Assembly: GCA_018303705.1 (NCBI GenBank)
Contig: JAGVXQ010000039.1
Span: forward strand, 1-12,752
Source of the DNA: Candidatus Woesearchaeota archaeon
GTDB lineage: Archaea; Nanobdellota; Nanobdellia; SCGC-AAA011-G17; JACPNG01
Length of the DNA: 12,752 nucleotides
Reading direction: 5' to 3'
In this document: positions 7,414-12,752 of the stretch, piece by piece
How the letters are laid out: each line of letters begins with the position of its first letter
How positions within the stretch are numbered: position 1 is the first letter of the stretch
Notes under the pieces: generated by a model
Seen by the model: only the letters and a program-made list of their open reading frames with translations
Told to the model about the DNA's origin: nothing
The model's database searches: none
Translations under genes and position numbers: made by a program

Positions 7414-7914
7414 ATGGCTGTAATTGCAGATGCGTGTAGCGTAATACTTTTGGCAAAATCTACTGTCTTAGAAGAGCTTGCCAAATGGAAGCAGGTTATT
7501 ATAACAAAAAGTGTACATAGAGAAGTGATAGAGGGAAAGGAGAAAATGTTTTTTGATGCACTTTTGACTGAAAAATTGATTAAAGAAAGAAGAATTTTGG
7601 TGGATAATTCAAATGTAGAGCGCTTAGCACAAAAGTTAAGAGATGATTTCGGGTTAGGTGATGGCGAGGCAGAGTCGATAGCATTGTCCAGTAACATGAA
7701 GGATAAAATAATATTGACAGACAACAGGCAAGGGAGAAAAGTTGCAAAGGTATACAATTTAAGCCTTGTGGGAAGCATTGACGTAGTTGTGGCCTTATTT
7801 AAGGCAGATAGAATTAATGAAGAAAAGGCCAATAGTGCTTTAAGGGCGTTAAAAAGATTTGGATGGTTTGAAGACTATCTTATTGAGCAGGCATTTCAGG
7901 AGGTTCAAAAATGA
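7414..7914 (+). CDS. PIN-domain ribonuclease toxin (DUF3368-like)
   Basis: PIN-domain protein of 166 residues, a predicted Mg-dependent endoribonuclease and toxin of a type II system. The acidic metal-binding residues of the fold are all seen: D6 in VIADACSVILLAK, E37 in the helix HREVIEG, E85/E87 in LGDGEAESIAL and D103 in ILTDNRQGR. The layout and the GEAESIAL and LTDN signatures match the archaeal DUF3368 branch that pairs with UPF0175 proteins. It precedes its presumed antitoxin and overlaps it by 4 bases (ATGA), whereas I recall the antitoxin usually coming first in this family. A BRE/TATA places transcription at the start codon, so translation would be leaderless. The target RNA is unknown. 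Confidence 0.88.
   Translation: MAVIADACSVILLAKSTVLEELAKWKQVIITKSVHREVIEGKEKMFFDALLTEKLIKERRILVDNSNVERLAQKLRDDFGLGDGEAESIALSSNMKDKIILTDNRQGRKVAKVYNLSLVGSIDVVVALFKADRINEEKANSALRALKRFGWFEDYLIEQAFQEVQK
7898..7904 (+). promoter_or_regulatory. Strong Shine-Dalgarno of the antitoxin
   Basis: AGGAGGT, a full match to the archaeal anti-SD, lies 6 nt before the antitoxin ATG and within the last codons of the toxin gene. The toxin start has none, so the two cistrons probably initiate by different mechanisms. Confidence 0.75.
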
Positions 7915-8222
7915 TTGAAAAGAAGAGATTTCTTGGAGCGAGAATAGAGCCAAAAATATTGGGCTTTGTTGACAGCGTTGCTGAAGAGAGAAACATAGAC
8001 AGGACTGGTGCCATAAAGATATTGGTATGCGCAGGATGGAGGGAGCTTCAGTTAGAGAAGGCTATAGGACTTTACAGAGATGGAAGAATATCGATTGATA
8101 AGGCTGCAAAGATGGCGGGAATTACTGTAAGCGAAATGATGCAGAAGGCAGCAATGTTTGGAATAAAATCAGAAGAAACCATGGAAGAATATAGGCGGGG
8201 AATCAAGGCATTAATGAAATAG
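7911..8222 (+). CDS. UPF0175-like antitoxin with RHH-type N-terminus
   Basis: Small basic protein of 103 residues. Residues about 6-42 (beginning RFLGARIEPKILGFVDSVAE) look like a ribbon-helix-helix DNA-binding unit. Residues about 50-85, LYRDGRISIDKAAKMAGIT and following, carry the UPF0175 signature, a helix-turn-helix-like segment of the form LYxxGxISxxKAAxxAGI. UPF0175 proteins are known partners of DUF3368 PIN toxins in archaea. The expected role is to bind and neutralise the PIN protein just upstream and to repress the shared promoter, where an inverted repeat is present. The start is fixed by a strong Shine-Dalgarno and the ATGA overlap. The C-terminus (EEYRRGIKALMK) is charged and may contact the toxin. 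Confidence 0.85.
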   Translation: MIEKKRFLGARIEPKILGFVDSVAEERNIDRTGAIKILVCAGWRELQLEKAIGLYRDGRISIDKAAKMAGITVSEMMQKAAMFGIKSEETMEEYRRGIKALMK

Positions 8223-8230
8223 ACGCATAA

Positions 8231-8246
8231 GGTTAACTTTATCTAT
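8231..8246 (+). promoter_or_regulatory. Promoter of the geranylgeranyl-reductase-family gene
   Basis: GGTTAA followed by CTTTATCTATC in the 46-bp gap. The box centre near 8241 predicts a start at about 8267, 2 nt before the ATG, again a leaderless arrangement. The match to consensus is moderate. Confidence 0.45.
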
Positions 8247-8268
8247 CTTTTGATGTATAGCCAACTTA

Positions 8269-9321
8269 ATGATTTCGATAATCGGCGGCGGGCCAAGTGG
8301 AAATTATGCTGCTTATTTATTGGCCAAGAATGGGTTTAAGGTTAATGTTTATGAGGAACACAAAACCATTGGAAGACCAGTCCAATGCACAGGGCTAATA
8401 ACCGCTTCAATTGATGACGTTGTGAAGATTGATGATGGCTGCATTATAAACAAGATAGGAAATGTAAGGCTTGTTGCGCCTGATGGAAAGGAATTGTTTC
8501 TTAAATTGAAAAAGAAGAATTATGTTGTTGACAGAGTTAGGTTTGACAAGTTTTTTTGTGAGATGGCATCAACTGAGGGGGCAAAGTATGTTTTTGGCAA
8601 GAAACTTCTTGACTTCAGAGAAAATGGGGAGATAGAGATGTTGTTTGAAAACGGAAGGGCAAAAACAGAGGTGCTTATTGGTGCTGACGGGGTTAATTCT
8701 GCTGTGAACAGGGATAAGATGAGGTTTGTCATTGGAAAGCAAGGGAGATTCAAGGGAACTTTTGAAGATGATACGTTTACTGTGCATTTGGGGATAGGAA
8801 GCTTCAGCTGGATAGTTCCTGAGAACAAGAAAACAGCAAGAATAGGAGTAATAGGGAGGGATGTGAACAATGCATACAATGAGCTGATGAAAAAGGGAAA
8901 ATTCAAGTTCATTGAATCACAGTCCGGGACAGTGCCTGTATATGATCCAAGGCTTAAGACTCAGATAAGAAATGTGTACCTGCTCGGGGATGCAGCTGGA
9001 ATGGTTAAAGCTACAACTTACGGCGGGATATTATACGGGTTGATGGCTGCACAGGAATTAAACAAGGCATTGAAAAATGATGATGATTATGACAGGCTAT
9101 GGAGGGCAAGGTTTGGCAAGGAGCTTCATTTAAGTTTGTTAATAAGAAGGGTTCTTGACAGGATGAAATCTGATAATTACAATGAGTTAATTGAAACGTT
9201 TAGCAAAGAACAGTTAAAAAAACTAATAAGCGAGCATGACAGGGATTTTCCAAGCAAATTTTTGTTCAAGCTGATATTGAAAGAGCCAAGGCTTTTGAAG
9301 TACATGAGATTATTGCTTTGA
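8269..9321 (+). CDS. Geranylgeranyl reductase family FAD-dependent oxidoreductase
   Basis: Flavoprotein of 350 residues, of the family that saturates the geranylgeranyl chains of archaeal membrane lipids (digeranylgeranylglycerophospholipid reductase and relatives). Visible features in order: the Rossmann dinucleotide motif GGGPSG (6-11) with an acidic strand end (VYEEH), the family motif PVQCTGLI (37-44) with its conserved Cys, VVDRVRFD (86-93), GADGVNS (138-144) of the GR2 type, SWIVP (180-184), and the second FAD motif LLGDAAGMVK (239-247) followed by TYGGI (250-254), where most members read TGGGI. The length is slightly below the usual 390-450 because the C-terminal domain is short. There are no membrane helices; it probably associates peripherally. 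Its stop overlaps a downstream ATG (TGATG), so it leads a unit with the nucleotidyltransferase. The exact substrate cannot be told from sequence. Confidence 0.9.
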   Translation: MISIIGGGPSGNYAAYLLAKNGFKVNVYEEHKTIGRPVQCTGLITASIDDVVKIDDGCIINKIGNVRLVAPDGKELFLKLKKKNYVVDRVRFDKFFCEMASTEGAKYVFGKKLLDFRENGEIEMLFENGRAKTEVLIGADGVNSAVNRDKMRFVIGKQGRFKGTFEDDTFTVHLGIGSFSWIVPENKKTARIGVIGRDVNNAYNELMKKGKFKFIESQSGTVPVYDPRLKTQIRNVYLLGDAAGMVKATTYGGILYGLMAAQELNKALKNDDDYDRLWRARFGKELHLSLLIRRVLDRMKSDNYNELIETFSKEQLKKLISEHDRDFPSKFLFKLILKEPRLLKYMRLLL

Positions 9322-9831
9322 TGCACAAACAATATAAAATATGCAGTTGTCTCGGGATATGTATCGATACTTTTTGGAAGAAACAGATCTTCAGAAGACA
9401 TAGACATAATAATAGAAAAAATGAATTTTTTGCGATTTAAGGAATTTTGGAAAATGATTCGCATGGATTTTGAATGCATAAACACAGAAAATATGGAAGA
9501 AGCATACAACTTGTATTTGTTAAAATCGATTGCAATAAGGTTTGCAAGAAGAAACGAGTTCGTACCTAATATTGAAGTGAAATTTCCAAAGGGTGAGATT
9601 GACCATTGGACGTTGGCAGAGAGAAAGAAGGTTTTGCTTAACAATAGATCATTGTTTATTTCGCCTTTTGAGTTGCAGATACCATTCAAGCTGTTTTTGG
9701 GCACTGAGAAAGACATCGAGGATGCGAGGCATTTGTATAAAATATTTCAGGACAAAATAGACCTAACATTGTTGCATAAATTCAATAAAAAGCTTAAAAT
9801 AGACAAAGAGCTTATTGATTACCTAGGATGA
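9321..9831 (+). CDS. Nucleotidyltransferase (AbiEii/MNT-like) with an apparent +1 frameshift near the start
   Basis: The conserved nucleotidyltransferase core SGYVSILFGRNRSSEDIDII (G-x6-G-R pattern plus DID metal ligands) begins well upstream of the first in-frame ATG (9421). That frame has no ATG, GTG or TTG between the stop of the preceding gene and 9421. An ATG at 9321, sharing a base with the upstream stop (TGATG), reads MHKQYK in another frame. Skipping one base of the A-run 9336-9339 joins it to YAVVSGYVSILFG, giving a normal-looking 169-aa protein. So either there is an extra A (mutation or assembly error) or the gene uses +1 frameshifting. Starting at 9421 would delete the active site. 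The remainder (EVKFPKGEIDHWTL, FISPFELQIPFKLFLGTEKD) fits an NTase C-terminal helical part. It is followed by a 52-aa partner with ATGA overlap, so a toxin-antitoxin-like NTase is likely. Confidence 0.7.
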
Positions 9832-9986
9832 AACTTCCAAAAGTAGATATTGAGGAATTGAAGAAATTTAAGAAAGAGAATTTCAAGGAGAGACTAAAAT
9901 TCATAGACTTCTATGTAGAATGGCTTAAAAAAACACCAAACAAGAAATGGAGCGAGCAGCAAAAAAAAGATAATTGGATAATTTAA
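9828..9986 (+). CDS. 52-aa small partner of the nucleotidyltransferase
   Basis: Short gene starting ATG at 9828, overlapping the NTase stop as ATGA. It begins MKLPKVDIEELKKFKKEN and contains RLKFIDFYVEWLKKTPNKKW followed by SEQQKK. It is helical and basic, with an aromatic-rich centre. From memory, archaeal NTases of this type are often accompanied by a short protein with a similar FIDxYVxWxKxTPNxxWSxQQ core, which points to an antitoxin-like or cognate partner; this needs a search. The end reads DNWII after an A8 run (9961-9968). A one-base change there would alter the tail, so the C-terminus may be shifted or truncated. Too short for common ORF cut-offs, but coupling and composition support it. 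Confidence 0.65.
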   Translation: MKLPKVDIEELKKFKKENFKERLKFIDFYVEWLKKTPNKKWSEQQKKDNWII

Positions 9987-9987
9987 A

Positions 9988-10015
9988 CTGTTGTTTTTAT
10001 GATTTTGATTTTTTT
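9988..10015 (+). terminator. T-rich archaeal terminator of the + strand operon
   Basis: Immediately after the stop of the 52-aa gene come repeated T tracts (TTGTTTTTATGATTTTGATT then seven or more T). Archaeal RNA polymerase terminates at such U-rich runs without a hairpin. The site separates this operon from the convergent MNT-HEPN unit. Confidence 0.55.
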
Positions 10016-10101
10016 AAGGGTAAACTATGAACTTGAATTCGTTCTTGAATACGTCATGGCAGGTTATAAAGAATTTTCTTGTGTTTTCTGCTCTGTTCGC
10101 C
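10014..10101 (-). pseudogene. Orphan C-terminal fragment of the surface-protein gene
   Basis: On the minus strand the 3' side encodes RKFFITCHDVFKNEFKFIVYP then TAA. It differs by one residue (His for Gln) over 21 from the end of the repeat-domain protein at 11272. No start codon or upstream domain accompanies it, and the frame runs into the 3' end of the HEPN gene. Four of the base changes in those 21 codons are silent and only one changes a residue, so the copy diverged mostly while still coding. It is either the displaced original end of the gene or the last scrap of a deleted paralog. Confidence 0.75.
10014..10101 (-). repeat. Direct repeat, distal copy flanking the MNT-HEPN module
   Basis: Same orientation as 11272-11359. 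By my count 77 of 88 positions match with no gaps (63 of 68 over the part nearest the stop codon). It starts at the shared stop codon and fades 7 bp before the HEPN gene stop. Confidence 0.85.
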
Positions 10102-10108
10102 GTAATGA

Positions 10109-10627
10109 TTACTCTCTTAAGATTACTTTGAGCTTGGCTATGAATTTTCTTGCGTTTTCAAATATTTCATCAACTCTCCTTTCAGTGTAAATTTTAGTAG
10201 CACTATACCTGCTTGTAGAACTCTCTTTTCTAGCATCTTCAAAGTAAGCAATATAATCTTCTTCAAATACCTTATATGCTTGATTTAGCAATTCCAAATC
10301 TTCCTTTTCGATTTCATCAGGAACCATTAGACGGCCCAATGCTATTTGCGTTGAGTAATGATCGTCTGTTTCGAAGCCTTTTGTTAATATAGCTGCTTTT
10401 GCCATGTAAAGCATAGAATAGTAGCTTATGATGATTACCCAATAATCTTTTGCAGCCTGCCTAGAATTTTTAACATAATTTGCCAATTCAAAACCACCTA
10501 TCCCTTTTTTGATGAAAAATCTTATCTTAAATGAAGAATCACTTTTCCTAATGTAGAATTTGTTTTCTTTCCTTTCATTTAAAAGCCTTTCAAACTCATC
10601 CATGTAAAACTTTTTGTCAAATACCAT
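10109..10627 (-). CDS. HEPN-domain protein (HepT-like toxin of an MNT-HEPN pair)
   Basis: Helical HEPN protein encoded after its nucleotidyltransferase partner. The family core is visible as YWVIIISYYSMLYMAKAAIL (residues 74-93 counted from the longest start, 10663), where most members read YYAxFHAAKALL. The second half contains ARKESSTSRYSATKIY (144-159), the position of the catalytic RX4-6H motif and of the Tyr that MntA adenylylates (RX4HXY). Here the Tyr (Y153) is kept and an Arg/Lys pair (145-146) is present, but the His position is Ser151. HEPN toxins are RNases that cut tRNA or mRNA; loss of His makes activity doubtful. I prefer the ATG at 10627 (172 aa, 11-base overlap with the MNT gene). 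Starts at 10663 (184 aa) and 10603 are also in frame, and none has a clear Shine-Dalgarno. Confidence 0.8.
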   Translation of the reverse strand: MVFDKKFYMDEFERLLNERKENKFYIRKSDSSFKIRFFIKKGIGGFELANYVKNSRQAAKDYWVIIISYYSMLYMAKAAILTKGFETDDHYSTQIALGRLMVPDEIEKEDLELLNQAYKVFEEDYIAYFEDARKESSTSRYSATKIYTERRVDEIFENARKFIAKLKVILRE

Positions 10628-11195
10628 TTTCAAAAACCAGATTCCAAAAATATTCCTCTCCATGCAGGATTATGTGGTTTTTTATTATTTCCTTTGCTAG
10701 GTTATGATCCTTATCCAATAACATGTGCCTGAACTCTTTACTTGAAAAATACAAAGGGTTTACTTCCAATTTGAACAATATTTCAAATTTTGAGAATGTT
10801 ACTTTCTTATTGCCATCCTTGTTTATTACGCATACATCCACATCGCTTTTATCCCTGTTTTTCTCTTCAGCCCTGGAACCAAACAGTATTAATGAAAAAT
10901 CTTCTTTCGGCATATCATCTTTTAATGTGCTAAAATCAGGGTGTTTTTTAAGGAACCTTTTTGATTCATTTCTTTCAGCAAGCACAAGGTAGTTTTTTGT
11001 TATAATGTCATTAAAATTGAGAGAGCACAGCTTCAAGTTTCCTTTTTGTTTAATCACAAATAAGCCCTCATTATTTTTTATCAGCCTGTGCGCTGTTGTA
11101 TAAGGCACTTTTGACTCTACTGAAAGCTGCCTGATTGTTATTTCATCCTCAAATTTTTTCCCCAATATATACATTAATCTTAATAGATTGTCCAT
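10617..11195 (-). CDS. wHTH-fused minimal nucleotidyltransferase (MntA-like antitoxin)
   Basis: Protein of 192 residues. The N-terminal 60 or so form a winged helix-turn-helix (EITIRQLSVESKVPYTTAHR as recognition unit, then LFVIKQKGNLKLCSLN as wing). The C-terminal part is a polymerase-beta-type nucleotidyltransferase with the exact GSx10DxD signature: G106-S107-R108 and D118/D120 in SDVDVCVI, with a likely third acidic ligand at E144 (FKLEVNPLYF). In type VII toxin-antitoxin systems MntA uses ATP to adenylylate a Tyr of the HEPN toxin. The HEPN gene follows with a short overlap, as in known pairs. The fused wHTH suggests it also represses its own promoter, where a perfect palindrome lies between the TATA box and the start codon. 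The start at 11195 gives a nearly leaderless transcript. Confidence 0.88.
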   Translation of the reverse strand: MDNLLRLMYILGKKFEDEITIRQLSVESKVPYTTAHRLIKNNEGLFVIKQKGNLKLCSLNFNDIITKNYLVLAERNESKRFLKKHPDFSTLKDDMPKEDFSLILFGSRAEEKNRDKSDVDVCVINKDGNKKVTFSKFEILFKLEVNPLYFSSKEFRHMLLDKDHNLAKEIIKNHIILHGEEYFWNLVFENGI

Positions 11196-11200
11196 ATTTG

Positions 11201-11212
11201 GTTAATATTAAC
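11201..11212. promoter_or_regulatory. Perfect palindrome at the MNT transcription start (candidate operator)
   Basis: GTTAATATTAAC, a perfect 12-bp palindrome, lies 5 bases upstream of the ATG at 11195 and downstream of the TATA box, overlapping the predicted start site. This is a natural place for self-repression by the wHTH domain of the encoded protein. Binding is inferred. Confidence 0.45.
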
Positions 11213-11220
11213 TATTTTTG

Positions 11221-11232
11221 GTTTATAAATTT
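11221..11232 (-). promoter_or_regulatory. TATA box of the MNT-HEPN operon
   Basis: AAATTTATAAAC on the minus strand. The TTTATAAA core is centred near 11225, predicting a start at about 11199 and a leader of about 4 nt before the ATG at 11195. Confidence 0.65.
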
Positions 11233-11271
11233 AATGATTATACCTTGGAAGAGCATCTGCTTAAGGCATAA

Positions 11272-11359
11272 TTAAGGGTATACTATGAACTTGAATTCGT
11301 TCTTGAATACATCCTGGCAGGTTATAAAGAACTTCCTTGAATTTTCTGATATGCTTGCC
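11272..11359 (-). repeat. Direct repeat, gene-proximal copy at the surface-protein 3' end
   Basis: Encodes the last 28 residues and the stop of the surface-type protein. Matches 10014-10101 in the same orientation; between the copies lie only the MNT-HEPN pair and its promoter (copies start 1258 bp apart). Confidence 0.85.
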
Positions 11360-12752
11360 TCATGCACCTTGCTATTGTCATTTGTCATTTTTGTGCCATC
11401 ACCAAACTTGACAGATGCTATTGTGGAATACTCGCATGTTGTCAATTCATCAAGCTCTATGTGGAGCAATGCTGCTTTTTCATCCTTGTAAACGAACATC
11501 AATGTGGGTGATTTTACATCTTTTGCTATCTTGAAATTGATTTCTGATTTTGCCTCATTTGTTGCAATGTCTGTACAGGTTATTTGGTAGTTGTATGTTC
11601 CGGAGCTTAAAGTGACTTCTTCTGTGTGGTGGTTTGAGTTTGTGTTCTTGAATTCTATGAAAGGAGAACTGCCTAGCTTATAGCCGCATACTGCCTTGCC
11701 GTTTTCAGCGCCGTCCATAGTGAAGACTTCTAAAGTTATGTTGTTGTCCATCAACTCGCCTGCTGGCAATGTCTGGTTTATTGCCAATGCTTTAGTACCG
11801 ATTAAACTAAATTTGAAGCTTTCTTGGTTGATGTTTCCGCTTGTGTCTATGCACCTGAAGTAGAATGAATTAGTGCCTTCCTTGAGGTCTTTTAATGTTG
11901 TTCTGCATTCATAAACATTATAGAACAATGATGCTGTCTGGAAACCTGATTCTGAGCATGTGAAGTCATTTTTCATGTTTTCATATGAAACATCATTTGA
12001 AGAATAACGGCATGTTGATGGCTCGTTTGTGAACAAGCTAAAGTCTGTTTGCTTTACATTATTTGCCAGATATGCGTTGTTCTTTAAAGAGCCTGCTTCG
12101 ATTATAGGTGGAGTTAGGTCTTTTCCTGGCCTTATTTTTACTTTTATGAAATAATCCTTGTTGTTTTTGTTTCCAGAAGCATCCATGCATTTTAGGTACA
12201 ATGTGTAAATTCCATGGCTTTCCTTCAATGCCTGCTCGCTTGCAAGCTCCAATGGCAAGGTCAAAACCATTGTCTGGTTGTAGAGGAACAATGGGCTGCC
12301 GAATACAAATGGCATTTCATCAAATTTCATTGAGGCATTCATGCTGTACTTGCATGTTGATGGCTCGTTTGTGTTTATGCCTATGCTCAAGGGGCTGTAA
12401 GGGTCTACTTTTTGTATTATTTCATAGCCTATGTTTGTTCCAAAGTTTTTTATCTTGTAGCCTTTTGTAAGTGCCTTTTCATTAGGGGTTATCATCGGGG
12501 AATTAACATCATTAGGATGCATGTTTATGCATTTTTCCTCATCAGTTCCTGGATTTATCAACCTGCAAGTCTGGCCTAAAGAACGACATTTATACTCGGA
12601 GCAAGGCTTGAACTTTTCATTGCACCTTTCACAGTCATTTCCGCCTAATGGGGCTATCCATGGATTGCAGACTGTTGCGACTTTGTATGTCTTGTATTTC
12701 GTTGTGAAGATGTCTATTGCTGCATATATTGTGTATAACCACGCTGCGATAT
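11272..12752 (-). CDS. Cys-rich, Ig-like repeat surface-type protein, 5' end outside the window
   Basis: C-terminal part of a larger protein. The codon at 12561 is TTG inside a frame that stays open to the right edge, so the gene continues past the window. The first visible residues (IAAWLYTIYAAIDIF) look like part of a membrane helix. A Cys cluster with seven Cys follows, including GGNDCERCNEKFKPCSEYKC and GTDEEKC; I recall this pattern from large membrane or envelope proteins of DPANN archaea. At least four Ig-like repeats come next, each with an early Cys (TNEPSTCKYS, TNEPSTCRYS, AVCGYK, LTTCEYS) and a late strand of the form FxxxCxDxxxNxxxxxFxV (LKCMDASGN, FRCIDTSGN, ITCTDIATN, ITCQDVFKN), suggesting one disulfide per repeat and an extracytoplasmic location. 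The protein ends on the last strand (FKFIVYP), with no C-terminal anchor. Its 3' end is duplicated at 10014. Confidence 0.82.
   Translation of the reverse strand, partial: IAAWLYTIYAAIDIFTTKYKTYKVATVCNPWIAPLGGNDCERCNEKFKPCSEYKCRSLGQTCRLINPGTDEEKCINMHPNDVNSPMITPNEKALTKGYKIKNFGTNIGYEIIQKVDPYSPLSIGINTNEPSTCKYSMNASMKFDEMPFVFGSPLFLYNQTMVLTLPLELASEQALKESHGIYTLYLKCMDASGNKNNKDYFIKVKIRPGKDLTPPIIEAGSLKNNAYLANNVKQTDFSLFTNEPSTCRYSSNDVSYENMKNDFTCSESGFQTASLFYNVYECRTTLKDLKEGTNSFYFRCIDTSGNINQESFKFSLIGTKALAINQTLPAGELMDNNITLEVFTMDGAENGKAVCGYKLGSSPFIEFKNTNSNHHTEEVTLSSGTYNYQITCTDIATNEAKSEINFKIAKDVKSPTLMFVYKDEKAALLHIELDELTTCEYSTIASVKFGDGTKMTNDNSKVHEASISENSRKFFITCQDVFKNEFKFIVYP
12011..12373 (-). repeat. Intragenic repeat marking Ig-like domains
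   Basis: A 21-bp identical stretch occurs at 12011-12031 and 12353-12373, encoding TNEPSTC in both, 342 bp (114 codons) apart. This gives the repeat period of the first two visible domains. Identity at the DNA level suggests recent duplication or gene conversion of this segment; the rest of the units has diverged. Confidence 0.7.

Noticed and set aside
7398..7832. 144-aa minus-strand ORF across the PIN gene
   Set aside because: The opposite strand carries all PIN catalytic residues, a promoter and a coupled antitoxin; this frame is a shadow.
8520..8912. 130-aa minus-strand ORF inside the geranylgeranyl-reductase-family gene
   Set aside because: Hydrophobic Ser/Leu/Pro-rich antisense product typical of shadows of Lys/Glu-rich genes; the plus-strand gene is certain.
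9421..9831. Starting the nucleotidyltransferase at the first in-frame ATG
   Set aside because: It would leave out the G-R and DID active-site residues that are plainly encoded just upstream in the same frame.
9999..10190. 63-aa plus-strand ORF over the orphan repeat
   Set aside because: It is antisense to the repeat and the HEPN 3' end. Its resemblance to the antisense reading at 11285 is explained by the DNA repeat, whose minus-strand reading shows silent changes.
11285..11491. 68-aa plus-strand ORF
   Set aside because: Antisense shadow of the surface-protein C-terminus; no start signals.
1..12752. CRISPR array, rRNA or tRNA genes, or insertion-sequence transposase
   Set aside because: No regularly spaced repeats, no cloverleaf or rRNA-like segments and no transposase or integrase motifs were seen by eye on either strand. 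The only long repeat is the 88-bp pair.

Overview
The window looks like a piece of a small AT-rich archaeal chromosome, most likely a DPANN-type archaeon of the Woesearchaeota/Pacearchaeota kind. The reasons are archaeal TATA/BRE promoters placed so that transcripts would be leaderless or nearly so, a geranylgeranyl-reductase-family flavoprotein, a preflagellin-type (A24) signal peptidase, a UbiB-like kinase, archaeal toxin-antitoxin families, and a Cys-rich, repeat-built surface-type protein resembling ones I recall from those lineages. The lineage call is inference; no rRNA or other marker is present.

Layout. (1) 1-2957, + strand: the 3' part of a very large unrecognised protein, open at the left edge. 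(2) 2960-4278, - strand: two overlapping, unrecognised genes that are paralogs of each other and share a repeated motif, driven by a clear TATA box. (3) 4343-7204, - strand: a tightly coupled operon in which every junction is a 4-base ATGA overlap. Its order is a 43-aa small protein, a UbiB/ABC1 kinase-like membrane protein, a 70-aa very basic protein and an A24 prepilin peptidase. (4) 7414-8222, + strand: a PIN-domain toxin and UPF0175-like antitoxin. The toxin is apparently leaderless and the antitoxin has a strong Shine-Dalgarno. (5) 8269-9986, + strand: a geranylgeranyl-reductase-family gene, then a nucleotidyltransferase whose 5' end is shifted by one base, then a 52-aa partner, all start/stop coupled. 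(6) 10109-11195, - strand: a wHTH-MNT nucleotidyltransferase and HEPN pair (type VII-like toxin-antitoxin). (7) 11272-12752, - strand: the C-terminal part of a Cys-rich protein with Ig-like repeats, open at the right edge.

The most unusual structure is that the MNT-HEPN pair lies between two direct copies (about 88 bp, about 88% identical) of the extreme 3' end of the surface-protein gene. One copy is the live gene end (11272-11359). The other (10014-10101) is an orphan that still encodes the same last ~21 residues and stop codon. This is the geometry expected if the module entered at the gene's 3' end, or if tandem surface-protein genes were collapsed around it. Three toxin-antitoxin-like modules within about 4 kb mark 7.4-11.2 kb as an accessory, defence-like stretch set among housekeeping membrane genes.
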